DNA of 64,000 bases, from NCBI GenBank assembly GCA_947085035.1, contig CAMTUW010000010.1, positions 144,692 through 208,691 on the forward strand, read 5' to 3'. Under the pieces are notes generated by a model that was not told where the DNA came from, did no database searches, and saw nothing but the letters and a program-made list of their open reading frames with translations. Shown here in pieces: positions 52,476 through 59,934 of this stretch; position 1 is the first letter of the stretch; each line of letters starts with the position of its first letter. The DNA is from CAMTUW01 sp947085035. Its GTDB lineage: Bacteria > Actinomycetota > Coriobacteriia > Anaerosomatales > PHET01. Position numbers and translations under genes: made by a program.

Positions 52476-52940
52476 GTGCCGTACAAAGACCTGGCTCCGT
52501 GCCCTCCGCCGTCGTCGGATGCTGTTCGACGATCAATGAGGGGCAACCGGAGCATCAACACGAAGCCAGAACTGACTGTGAGGAGACTCCTGCGGGAAGC
52601 CGGCTTCGGCGGCTACCGGCTTCACTGGAGAAGCGCCCCGGGGCAACCCGACGTTGCCTACCCCGGTCGGAAGGTGGCCGTCTTCGTCAACGGCTGTTAC
52701 TGGCATCGGTGCCCTATCTGCGAACCTCCTGCACCCAGAACGCACAGCGAGTACTGGACGCCCAAGTTCGGCAAGACGGTGGAACGGGACGAACGAAAGA
52801 TCGCAGAGCTTGAGGCCGCTGGCTGGCAGGTATTTACGATCTGGGAATGCGAACTGAAACGCCGTCCTTTAGAGGCCGTGTCGGACGTGGTCGACGCGCT
52901 GCGCGAGGCTGACACTCGTTCACATGAGTCGAAACGCTAA
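52476..52940 (+). CDS. vsr: Very short patch repair endonuclease (Vsr)
   Basis: The 154-residue enzyme nicks next to T:G mismatches that arise when 5-methylcytosine deaminates. Family motifs are R-G-N-R-S-I-N-T-K-P-E-L-T-V-R-R, G-Q-P-D-V-A-Y-P-G-R-K-V-A-V-F-V-N-G-C-Y-W-H-R-C (metal and zinc ligands), Y-W-T-P-K and R-D-E-R-K ... W-E-C-E-L. The GTG at 52476 has GGAGG four bases upstream and is preferred to 52434. Its presence confirms that the divergent methyltransferase makes 5-methylcytosine. Vsr companions of restriction systems are common. Confidence 0.93.
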   Translation: MPYKDLAPCPPPSSDAVRRSMRGNRSINTKPELTVRRLLREAGFGGYRLHWRSAPGQPDVAYPGRKVAVFVNGCYWHRCPICEPPAPRTHSEYWTPKFGKTVERDERKIAELEAAGWQVFTIWECELKRRPLEAVSDVVDALREADTRSHESKR

Positions 52941-52953
52941 GGGCGCACTAGCG

Positions 52954-53577
52954 CTATTTCAACACGCCTTGGTCGAGTGCCTCCCAGAGGTACAAGGAGG
53001 CCACGGATCGAAACGGTTGCCACACCTCCGTAAGCTTGACAAGCGCCTGCGGTGTCATCCCGCCAGCCGTCGCGTATGCCAGTCGCATTGATCGCTGCAG
53101 GCCAACATCGTCAAGCGCGTACACGTCCGGTCGCCCGAGCGAGAAGATGAGAAACATCTCCGCAGTCCATCGACCTATACCTTTCACCATGGTCAACTCC
53201 GCGATGACTGCTTCATCCGCTAGCTGCTCGAGCTGGTCGAGGTTCACCTGACCGCCTTCAACGCGCCAGGCCAGATCTTGCACGTAGGCGGCCTTGGCGC
53301 GAGAGAGTCCTGCGTCCCGAAGTACTTGGGCATCCACGGCGGCCACGGCACCAGGCTCGAGGCTTCCCACGGCATCGACAAACCTCGTCCATATGGTGCG
53401 AGCCGCTGAGACCGATAGCTGCTGGCCGACGATCGCCCTGGCCAAGGCTACGAAACGGTCATCCCGAAGATCGAGGCAGTATGGACCGACGGTATCGATC
53501 AAACTGGCGAGAACTGCGTCCACTTCTCGCAGATGCAGGACCGCCTCGCTGTTTTGGTCGAAATGCAGTGTTGTCAA
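52954..53577 (-). CDS. DNA-3-methyladenine glycosylase, HhH-GPD family
   Basis: The 207-residue protein is a paralogue of the gene at 12361, sharing I-V-G-Q-Q-L-S, G-I-G-R-W-T-A-E-M and L-I-F-S-L-G-R-P-D-V-Y-A-L-D-D-V-G-L. The catalytic Asp is at 156/157 and W-Q-P-F-R-S-V-A-S-L-Y-L-W ends the chain. It starts at TTG 53577 with GAGAGG seven bases upstream. It lies inside the mobile element beside vsr and a second HhH-GPD-type gene. Repair of alkylated bases is the family role; within the island it could also help with restriction- or defence-linked damage (inference). Confidence 0.87.
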   Translation of the reverse strand: MTTLHFDQNSEAVLHLREVDAVLASLIDTVGPYCLDLRDDRFVALARAIVGQQLSVSAARTIWTRFVDAVGSLEPGAVAAVDAQVLRDAGLSRAKAAYVQDLAWRVEGGQVNLDQLEQLADEAVIAELTMVKGIGRWTAEMFLIFSLGRPDVYALDDVGLQRSMRLAYATAGGMTPQALVKLTEVWQPFRSVASLYLWEALDQGVLK

Positions 53578-53777
53578 CAGTCGGCCTCTCGCCCTTTCGT
53601 CACGATCAAGTCAGCATCGCAGAAGCCATCAGCCACAGGGCGTTGCCCGGAGCGAAGCGACGGGGTGAAAAGGGGTTTCGGTATCCAAAAACCAAGACAC
53701 TTTGCGAGGCGGCTACAGGATGAGCCGAACTTGAGATCGCCGGGAAATAGCCCCCTGCCCGTCTGGATGACAGTGTT

Positions 53778-55046
53778 CTACATGTGTCTGTCTGCGTCGA
53801 CCTTCACGAAGACGACTCTCTCACCGACAAGACTGTGGCTGTCGACCTTCCAGCCGGCATCCATCCACTGCATGGCCCACACGTGCGTTCCTCCGTAATG
53901 GTTGGCCCAGAATGCGGAGTGCCGACGCGCCGAGGCAGGCAGCGTACTTCCAAGGATCTCCTCGATCTCGCCGAACGACAGCTCCGCTCGCACACTGGTC
54001 AAGTTCCCGAGGTAGGCGCCGAGCGGCGCGTACTTGGATCGCGCAGGTGCAGTCACTGTGTGCGGCTTCTCTGACTCAGACGAGTTGGACTCATGCCGCC
54101 AAATGGCGTGATCCAGCCGACGGACGTCCATGTCGATGCCATCGGCCTGCAGCTGGACGCTCACGTCATGCAGGAGAGTGACCGCTTTGTCGGGGCTCGG
54201 CTGGTATCCCAAGTGCCGCCGCATGAACCGCAGGATCATCCTGTCCGGCTTGGCTTCATCTGTGTCTCCGGCCAGCATGAAGAGGTAGCGCAAGGAGATA
54301 CCAGACCCCTGGCCCGGCAGCGAGCGAAATGCGGACTTGAACTGCTCGTCGTCACGATGCGCTAGCAGGTCCTCTAGGTTGTCGATGCCGAACGACAGGC
54401 AGACATCGGCCTCCTTGAGAATGGCAGCGGCTTTCAGGATGCCGTTCCTGGAGGAAGTCCGGTGAAGGTGGCCAAACACCGTCTTTGCCATATCTCTTGC
54501 GCTGCTCTCGGTCTCAGCTAGGTCGAGCGGCACCGCCAGTGCGAAGTCGGAGAGCGCCAAGGCAGCTGAGGTCGCAGCCGGATCGCCCGCGTTCGTATCC
54601 CACCAGCCAATAAAATGACTCACCACGCGCCGCGTTGTCGTGTATCTGATGCCGATCGAGAAGATCGCATCGATCAGGCAGAGCACGAGGTTGCTATAGC
54701 CGTACTCGCTCCCCAGCACGCCGATCTCCATGTCGCGGACGGCGTCAACGAGTACTTCGACCTCACTCCTGGCGTCAAGCAACTCGTCGGAGTACTCCTC
54801 GTCTTCGTCTGCTGTCGACCGATGCACCTCGAACCCGAGTGCCGCCAGCTTGGTCTGGGCGACAGTCGAGATGAACTCCCCACGGCCAAGGCCAGTGGCG
54901 ACAGACAAAGCCTGCTTGACCGGGAAGCTCCTGCCGGCGACCTCAACCATCCACTTGGTCTCAGGTTCTGGGGTGACCCCTTCGAGCGCAGCAACCACAT
55001 CTTGGTGGCTGATGGTGAACTGCCGACCGTTGGCCGTGAACTGCAT
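53778..55046 (-). CDS. Three-domain protein: N-terminal domain, HhH-GPD-like core, DUF7662-like C-terminus
   Basis: The 422-residue protein is not a standard glycosylase. Residues 1-75 form a small domain (W-M-V-E-V-A-G-R-S-F-P-V-K-Q-A) like those at the start of some defence and restriction-linked proteins. Residues 115-320 resemble an HhH-GPD fold: L-C-L-I-D-A-I-F-S-I-G-I-R-Y, the hairpin L-P-G-Q-G-S-G-I-S-L-R-Y-L-F (243-256) and K-P-D268-R-M-I-L-R-F at the position of the catalytic Asp. Residues 338-420 (K-Y-A-P-L-G-A-Y-L ... L-P-A-S-A-R-R-H-S-A-F-W-A-N) look like a DUF7662-type domain. ATG with GGAGGGTAAG. Adjacent to the AlkA-like gene on the same strand. Function unknown; a base-excision defence role is a hypothesis. 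Confidence 0.65.
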   Translation of the reverse strand: MQFTANGRQFTISHQDVVAALEGVTPEPETKWMVEVAGRSFPVKQALSVATGLGRGEFISTVAQTKLAALGFEVHRSTADEDEEYSDELLDARSEVEVLVDAVRDMEIGVLGSEYGYSNLVLCLIDAIFSIGIRYTTTRRVVSHFIGWWDTNAGDPAATSAALALSDFALAVPLDLAETESSARDMAKTVFGHLHRTSSRNGILKAAAILKEADVCLSFGIDNLEDLLAHRDDEQFKSAFRSLPGQGSGISLRYLFMLAGDTDEAKPDRMILRFMRRHLGYQPSPDKAVTLLHDVSVQLQADGIDMDVRRLDHAIWRHESNSSESEKPHTVTAPARSKYAPLGAYLGNLTSVRAELSFGEIEEILGSTLPASARRHSAFWANHYGGTHVWAMQWMDAGWKVDSHSLVGERVVFVKVDADRHM

Positions 55047-55168
55047 GACTTACCCTCCTCAGATATTATGACTTTATAAGCATAATACCCTACTCATGGT
55101 TTCGTCAACGCAAGGGAGGTGATGCTGCGTCGCGTTCCTCAAGTCCACGCTGAAAGGAGGTGATCAAC

Positions 55169-55447
55169 ATGCTTATCGAACTGGCCGCTGCCATGACCGT
55201 GACCGCCGTCATCCTCGAGCTGTGGCTCGTGTGGCGCTACCGCTGGTTGCTACTGATCTTCGAGAAGAACATCCTGCTCGGCATCGCGTTCTCGATGATA
55301 CTGAGCTGGCTGCTTGGCGAGGCGTTTGGGGCTTCCGGCACCGTTATCTTGCTTGCCGCCGTGTCGTCCACTCTCGTGACCGCAACCGTCTACCGGACCG
55401 GCACCCTGCTCGTCATCGATCCACTGCTCGCTCTGATAGCCCACTAG
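55169..55447 (+). CDS. Small hydrophobic membrane protein, 92 aa
   Basis: The 92-residue product contains three hydrophobic stretches (about residues 3-20, 33-50 and 52-85) with W-R-Y-R-W and E-K-N in the connecting loops. It begins at the ATG 55169 with an ideal AAGGAGGTGATC eight bases before it; a GTG at 55160 is inside that ribosome site and less likely. It opens a run of four plus-strand genes (to 57087). No family recognised. Confidence 0.6.
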   Translation: MLIELAAAMTVTAVILELWLVWRYRWLLLIFEKNILLGIAFSMILSWLLGEAFGASGTVILLAAVSSTLVTATVYRTGTLLVIDPLLALIAH

Positions 55448-55524
55448 TCGCATCAGGCACCGTCTGTTGCCCGCCGCCTCGCCGAGGTGGTGGGCGTCGT
55501 TGTGTCTGGAGGGAGGTGAACACC

Positions 55525-55887
55525 ATGACCGAGAAGAAGTCGCTCAAGCACCGTGGCGAAGATGCAGCCTCGGCCTATCTCGAGAGGCTCGGCATCTGCG
55601 TTGTCGAGCGGAACTGGCGTTGCAGCGCTGACACCATCGACATCATCGCCTGGGACTCTGACACGCTCGTCGTCGTCAACGTGAAGACCAGGAAGAGCTG
55701 CCACCAAGAGAAGAGCGGGGCGGTCTCTACTGCTGTGGCCCGTCGCATCAAGCGTCTTGTCGAGGCGTATGTGGAGCACGCCGGCCTCGAGAGCGTTGCA
55801 TGGAGGTATGACCGCATCGACTTGCTCGTCATCAGCAATGATCGGGCACTGCTCAGGCACCACCGCAATGCGTTGGACACTACGTGA
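55525..55887 (+). CDS. YraN/UPF0102-like nuclease-fold protein with altered active site
   Basis: The 120-residue protein has the YraN layout: H-R-G-E-D-A-A-S-A-Y-L (usually G-x-x-A-E-x-x-A), R-N-W-R-C near residue 30, and D39-I-I-A-W-D-S-D-T-L-V-V-V-N52-V-K54-T-R. In normal members the last motif reads F-V-E-V-K-T-R and the first G-E-I-D. Here Glu is replaced by Asn52 and the GE pair by T-I, so the PD-(D/E)XK-like site lacks its key acid while the Asp and Lys remain. It may be catalytically dead or a binding-only relative. GGGAGGTGAACACC precedes the ATG. The chromosomal YraN is usually next to rnhB, not here. Confidence 0.72.
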   Translation: MTEKKSLKHRGEDAASAYLERLGICVVERNWRCSADTIDIIAWDSDTLVVVNVKTRKSCHQEKSGAVSTAVARRIKRLVEAYVEHAGLESVAWRYDRIDLLVISNDRALLRHHRNALDTT

Positions 55888-55986
55888 TCTGACGCATCTC
55901 AGAGGTCCAGAGAGCCCGAATGAGACACGCTCTATTCATCGATGCCGCCCAGTGAGGCGGCGTCTCCATTTCTAGGGGGTTTTCGC

Positions 55987-56379
55987 ATGGTTCCGAAGGC
56001 AAAGCAGGTCTGGGTGAGGCAGCTCGATGCCGCACGTCAGGCCCAGATCGCCGTGGTTGTCGAGATCCTTGGCGAGCTTGAGTACCTGAAGCCAGAGGCA
56101 GTCGAGCTCGATCCTGCGCTCGTGGCCGACTGCGTCATCAAGAACGTCGATCTGAACGGTGTCATCCGTGATCTCGATGAGGCTCATGAGCCCGAGCTGC
56201 CGGCTGCGCCTGCTGTCCCCGTCAGGGATGAGCAGCCGAACGATGAGCACCCTGTGTGCCCCAAGTGCGGTGACGAGATGACGGTGCGTACCGTGAAGAA
56301 CGGTGCTCGTGCTGGGGCCAACTTCTGGGGCTGCCTGTCGTACCCGGCCTGCAAAGGCACGGTCTCGATCGAGGCGTAG
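55987..56379 (+). CDS. Protein with C-terminal topoisomerase-type zinc ribbon
   Basis: The 130-residue protein has a mostly helical N-terminal part (E-Y-L-K-P-E-A-V-E-L-D-P) and a Pro/Glu-rich linker. It ends in a zinc ribbon of topoisomerase I type: C-P-K-C-G-D-E-M near residue 94 and F-W-G-C-L-S-Y-P-A-C-K-G-T near the end (four Cys). Such ribbons bind single-stranded DNA. AGGGGG lies upstream of the ATG 55987. It is in the plus-strand run between the YraN-like and RadC-like genes. Confidence 0.72.
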   Translation: MVPKAKQVWVRQLDAARQAQIAVVVEILGELEYLKPEAVELDPALVADCVIKNVDLNGVIRDLDEAHEPELPAAPAVPVRDEQPNDEHPVCPKCGDEMTVRTVKNGARAGANFWGCLSYPACKGTVSIEA

Positions 56380-56466
56380 TGCCAGCGAGCGTCAGTACAC
56401 TCAACCAGTCGAGAGCCCGGTCGCTTCGGTGGCCGGGCTTTCGGCGTTCTTCAGGAGGTGTCGCAA

Positions 56467-57087
56467 GTGATCTACACCGTGGATAAGTTGAGCGACCACG
56501 AACTCGTGGCGCTCGTGTTGGGTCTCCGCCCCGACGATGAGGCCGCAGGTCGCCTCGCGTCCGCCATGTCCTCAGACGGCTGGCTATCGGGGGTTCCACT
56601 CATGCAAGTTGCCCGGGAGTGTGGCTCGGTCGGAAACCGTCGTCTCGCTCGCTTGGAGGCTTCGGTAGAACTGGGTCGCCGTGCATTGGCTGCTCGTGCT
56701 GCTCGCAAGGGTGCGGTCGTCTCTACGCCTGAGAACGTGGTCGACATCGTCAAGCCGCTTCTGGTCGGCAAGGATCGGGAGCACTTCCTCGCCCTGGCGC
56801 TCAACACCAAGAACATGCTGCTCAAAGTGATCGAAGTGAGCGTCGGCAGCCTGAACGCCTCGATCGTCCATCCTCGTGAACTGATGCGCGAAGCGATCTC
56901 CGTTTCGGCAGCTTCGATCGTTGTCTGCCATTGCCATCCGTCGGGCGACCCGACACCGAGCGGTGCCGACATCCAGTTGACACGGCGCTTGGTGAAGGCC
57001 GGCGACGTGATCGGGATCGAAGTGCTCGACCACGTGGTTGTCGGCGGAGGTGAGTTCGCCAGCATGAGGGATCTCGGCTTGATGTAA
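56467..57087 (+). CDS. RadC-like protein (JAB/MPN domain)
   Basis: The 206-residue protein has an N-terminal helix-hairpin-helix-like segment (L-S-D-H-E-L-V-A-L-V-L-G-L-R) and the JAB metalloprotease-type core with H-C-H-P-S-G-D-P-T-P-S-G-A-D (the HxH...D zinc motif) and L-D-H-V-V-V-G in the C-terminal half. The family is abundant in mobile elements, often close to anti-restriction genes; its role is unsettled and radC was misnamed as a repair gene. GTG 56467 has AGGAGG eight bases upstream, so the GTG inside the site at 56458 is rejected. Confidence 0.88.
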   Translation: MIYTVDKLSDHELVALVLGLRPDDEAAGRLASAMSSDGWLSGVPLMQVARECGSVGNRRLARLEASVELGRRALAARAARKGAVVSTPENVVDIVKPLLVGKDREHFLALALNTKNMLLKVIEVSVGSLNASIVHPRELMREAISVSAASIVVCHCHPSGDPTPSGADIQLTRRLVKAGDVIGIEVLDHVVVGGGEFASMRDLGLM

Positions 57088-57125
57088 CAGGTGCAATGCC
57101 GGCGGACGGTGGGGTCGATCTCGAG

Positions 57126-57779
57126 TCAGGCAGAGTCCCGTATCCATTGTGGAATGTCTGCCGCAACCGGTTCGGCCTCACCGTCCTGCGGGCGCCAGTG
57201 ACCGTACGCGATCATCGTCTTGCGCATCCGCTCTGCTCTCGCCTTCTCGGATGCCTCGGGCAACTTGTCATAGACGGCCAAGGCCCGATGGTGCGCAGCG
57301 GCAAGGTACCTGTCTGCAAGCGCGAACCGGCGATAGGCGGAGTAGTCGATCGTTCCGTCTAGGTTGCGATGCAAGCGCATGCATTCCTCAGAAGCACGAC
57401 TGAACCGAACTGCAGCTCTGTTGGCCAGAAGGTGCCCGATCACGTGTTCGCGCAACAGCGTGTCGTAGTCATCCAGGTACTTGGCGACGGGCTCGCGTGG
57501 GAAGGTGCGCTCGAAGTCCTCGCTCATCAGGCCAGCGAACCGGACTTCCCAGGGGCAGGCACTGCCGACCGCCGGCAGCTCGGAGTCATCAAGGTCGCAG
57601 AACCTGTACCGGCACCGCTCGCCGAGGCACACCATGATGTCATCCCGCCGAGACTGCCAAGTGCAGGCGTTCCAGCGACACACGTCATAGTTGCCAGAAC
57701 GACTCTCGCCATCCGATCGGTAGCGAGGCTCTGAGTCCTCCCGCGTGCCGGGAATAGTTGTTTCCGGATCTTCGGGCAT
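57126..57779 (-). CDS. Cys-rich protein of unknown function beside Rep-like gene
   Basis: The 217-residue protein starts at ATG 57779, three bases after the stop of the Rep-like gene, with GGAGG ten bases upstream. It has six cysteines in the N-terminal half (D-V-C, W-N-A-C, M-V-C, E-R-C, R-F-C, S-A-C), a possible zinc-binding arrangement, then a helical region rich in Arg/Ala and a final W-I-R-D-S-A. I do not recognise a family. As it is cotranscribed with the Rep-like gene it may act in replication or transfer. The longer frame to 57914 lies over the Rep gene and is rejected. Confidence 0.62.
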   Translation of the reverse strand: MPEDPETTIPGTREDSEPRYRSDGESRSGNYDVCRWNACTWQSRRDDIMVCLGERCRYRFCDLDDSELPAVGSACPWEVRFAGLMSEDFERTFPREPVAKYLDDYDTLLREHVIGHLLANRAAVRFSRASEECMRLHRNLDGTIDYSAYRRFALADRYLAAAHHRALAVYDKLPEASEKARAERMRKTMIAYGHWRPQDGEAEPVAADIPQWIRDSA

Positions 57780-57781
57780 GA

Positions 57782-58315
57782 CTACGCGGCCTCCGTCCTC
57801 ATCCCGCGAGACGACTTCGCGCCACGTCCTCTCGGCCTCGGGTGCCGCCTCCACGTCAACCGCTCGTCGTACGCGGCCTCCTTGGTGTGGTAGTCGATCG
57901 CACGGTTGGCGCAATACAGGTAGGCACCGCTTCCACGGATAGGGCCGTCGTCGACCTTCTGCACGTTACCGAAGCGACGGGCCTCCACAGCGATACGCTC
58001 GCAGAGTCCCGACTTGTAGTCAGCGAGCAGCACGTGCGCATGGAAGTACCTCGTGTTCCAGTTGTCGTGCGGCACTATCACGTACGGGCCGAAGTACCCC
58101 CAGAGCTCGAGCCGTTGCCTGACGAAGCGGACGACGCTGTCCGGCTTGTCGAGCCGATACCGCTCGTGTGTCCGCTGGTCGAAGCTGAACGTCGTGTACC
58201 AGTCGAAGACGCCGGCGGCTTCCCATCTGGCGGCCTCCCATGCGGCAACGTCCGTGTCGGCAACCTCCTCCTCGTGCGCGTTGTCGTCGTGATCCTTGCC
58301 CGTGACCTCACTCAT
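57782..58315 (-). CDS. HUH-type rolling-circle Rep-like protein
   Basis: The 177-residue protein shows the order of motifs of rolling-circle initiators. Motif I is W-Y-T-T-F-S-F-D near residue 39, motif II is R-Y-F-H-A-H-V-L-L (His-hydrophobe-His), and motif III is G-A-Y-L-Y-C-A-N-R-A-I-D-Y-H-T-K with Tyr residues that could nick DNA. The C-terminus is strongly basic (R-R-H-P-R-P-R-G-R-G). It may nick at the element's origin for replication or mobilisation. GGGTGAG is upstream of the ATG. A match to short phage or plasmid Rep proteins is expected but not checked. Confidence 0.58.
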   Translation of the reverse strand: MSEVTGKDHDDNAHEEEVADTDVAAWEAARWEAAGVFDWYTTFSFDQRTHERYRLDKPDSVVRFVRQRLELWGYFGPYVIVPHDNWNTRYFHAHVLLADYKSGLCERIAVEARRFGNVQKVDDGPIRGSGAYLYCANRAIDYHTKEAAYDERLTWRRHPRPRGRGAKSSRGMRTEAA

Positions 58316-58503
58316 CCGGTACTCACCCTGCCTCTCTCGAGAGACTGGCTCTCGACATAGCTATCGCCTTCCATGCGACAGACTGCGACCGCTATCGACG
58401 CCCTCGGGAGCGGAGCGGCTTGGCCTGCGATCCGTATCCGTGAAGGTCCTCAACAAATACAGTACGCTGCTGTTTCGTTTGTGCACCGAGCAGGATGAGC
58501 CGA

Positions 58504-58558
58504 GTTTGTAAACTTTCTTGCCAGCAGGGTTTGTAATAAACCCGTCTGTGGGTATACT
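58504..58558 (+). promoter_or_regulatory. Promoter with two GTTTGTAA operator-like sites
   Basis: TTGTAA (58531-58536) and TATACT (58553-58558), 16 bases apart, form a good sigma-70-type promoter for the gene at 58587. The palindrome GGGTTT-GTAAT-AAACCC (58527-58543) covers the -35 box, and a related GTTTGTAAAC lies at 58504-58513. This fits repression by a small HTH protein. The same region separates it from the divergent Rep-like operon. Confidence 0.6.
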
Positions 58559-58586
58559 TCGTAGGACGAGACCAGAAGGAGTGCTG

Positions 58587-59225
58587 ATGGACCTGATACC
58601 GAGATCGAAACTACCCGGCCATTTGGCACGGTTCGGCATGCCTTTTGGCGACGCCGGACTCGAAGCAGCGCTCAGAGCAACAGGTATCAGGCCGACCAAG
58701 TACCAAGGCATCGCGGGCGGCAAGGGGCGTATCGCCCTACTAGACCCGATGGTGTGCTGGCTGCTCGTTGCCGTGTGGGAGGCCAACAAGCGCCGGTTCC
58801 GGGGCGTGTCCCGTGAGCTGGAGACATTCCGGAAGCTCTACGACAAGTTGGTCGAGAACGCGGACTGCAAGTACGTCCCGGGCTTTGAGGACGACCGTGA
58901 GTTCGGTGCGCAGTTGCTACTGCTGACGTCACCGGCATGGGGTCTCGAGCCCCGCGACATCAGGCGGATCGTGAAGAAGGACTCACGCGTGCTCGACTAC
59001 AGCATGAGAGGACGCGAGTTCTTGGTGGTGGTGCTGCAGGCGTACAACAACGTGTACGGGCGCACCATCGCCGGACTGTCGATCGACCCCGGGAAGAACC
59101 CCCGGCAGAAGGCAAGCGAGCAGATGCTCGACTTCGCCGAAGCGTGGCTTCACGAAGCACGGCTCTTGTTCGAGATCGAGGCGCATAACGCCGATGTGGC
59201 TGGTGCGCTTGGGAGCAGTGTGTGA
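58587..59225 (+). CDS. Unknown protein, 212 aa
   Basis: The 212-residue soluble protein starts at ATG 58587 with AAGGAG five bases upstream; the frame to 58518 overlaps the promoter. It has a helical N-terminus (L-P-G-H-L-A-R-F-G-M-P-F-G-D-A-G-L-E-A), a central W-L-L-V-A-V-W-E-A-N-K-R-R and a C-terminal region with many hydrophobic and charged helices. No domain recognised. It is the first gene of the right-hand plus-strand cluster and is transcribed from the operator-controlled promoter. Confidence 0.58.
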   Translation: MDLIPRSKLPGHLARFGMPFGDAGLEAALRATGIRPTKYQGIAGGKGRIALLDPMVCWLLVAVWEANKRRFRGVSRELETFRKLYDKLVENADCKYVPGFEDDREFGAQLLLLTSPAWGLEPRDIRRIVKKDSRVLDYSMRGREFLVVVLQAYNNVYGRTIAGLSIDPGKNPRQKASEQMLDFAEAWLHEARLLFEIEAHNADVAGALGSSV

Positions 59226-59344
59226 GCGAGGAGATCGCGATCACGACTGCGAATGTTGGCGATGGCGGAAGAGGCCGACCATCGAAGATGAGGCGCATTG
59301 CGACGCCGCGACAGGGTCTGAAGGAGGATCGTCCTAAGCAGTGA
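59222..59344 (+). CDS. Possible 40-aa coupled small protein
   Basis: A GTG at 59222 overlaps the stop of the preceding gene (GTGA), and the frame continues for 40 residues to a TGA. The product is basic (R-G-R-P-S-K-M-R-R, then K-E-D-R-P-K-Q). Codon use fits the neighbours. With no homology it could be chance. Confidence 0.35.
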   Translation: MSEEIAITTANVGDGGRGRPSKMRRIATPRQGLKEDRPKQ

Positions 59345-59363
59345 GCTGAACCCGAGGCCCCCA

Positions 59364-59399
59364 CGACCGCTTGACGGTCGGGCCGCTCGCTCCGCCGAG
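59364..59399. other. Two adjacent GC-rich hairpins, candidate origin or regulatory structure
   Basis: CGACCG-CTTGA-CGGTCG (59364-59380) is a perfect 6-bp stem with a 5-base loop. Shortly after it, GCTCG-CTCCGC-CGAGC forms a second stem (about 59384-59399). They lie in the largest noncoding part of the element, between the unknown gene and the HTH gene. A nick site for the Rep-like protein or a terminator are both possible. Confidence 0.35.
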
Positions 59400-59510
59400 C
59401 CCCCAGTATTGAAGACTCGAGAACGATCTCAACCTGATCATGACATTGGCGGGGGCCACTCATACCGATGACGCCGAGAGCGTCAACAACCACGGGAGAG
59501 TGGTCCATCC

Positions 59511-59924
59511 GTGCATGTCATCACAGGCGGCCTCGCCGCCACCTACAACAACTGTGTCTGGAACGTCCGTGACGTCGCCGAGTACCTGAGCGTCACGCCT
59601 AAGTGGATCTACGAGCACACGGCCAACGGCTATCTGCCTCACCGCCGCATCGGCAAGTTGATCCGCTTCACCCATGCCGAGATCGACACCTGGCTGATGT
59701 CCAAGCTGTCCGGACACGCCGGTGACGAGACGCTCGACGGTACTCCCCTCATCGACGCCGATGAGCTCGCCGACTATCTGCGTGTTTCGCGCAGCTGGAT
59801 CTACGAGGCCCGGCGCTCTAAGCACCTGCCCCACTTCAGGCTCGACGGGAAGCTTCGGTTCTCACACGCACTGATCGACGCCTGGCTGTCCGCGTTCGCA
59901 ACCAGTCCATCAAGCAAGCATTAG
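59511..59924 (+). CDS. Tandem excisionase-type HTH protein
   Basis: The 137-residue protein contains two copies of an HTH_17/excisionase-like helix-turn-helix. The first is W-N-V-R-D-V-A-E-Y-L-S-V-T-P-K-W-I-Y-E (about residues 16-62). The second is L-I-D-A-D-E-L-A-D-Y-L-R-V-S-R-S-W-I-Y-E (about 79-128). Each ends in a hydrophobic W-L/W-L strand. Such proteins bend att DNA to direct integrase toward excision or act as regulators; two fused copies are unusual. GTG start 59511. It is two genes upstream of the integrase, so an Xis/RDF role is likely. Confidence 0.8.
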   Translation: MHVITGGLAATYNNCVWNVRDVAEYLSVTPKWIYEHTANGYLPHRRIGKLIRFTHAEIDTWLMSKLSGHAGDETLDGTPLIDADELADYLRVSRSWIYEARRSKHLPHFRLDGKLRFSHALIDAWLSAFATSPSSKH

Positions 59925-59934
59925 GAGGCTCCAC

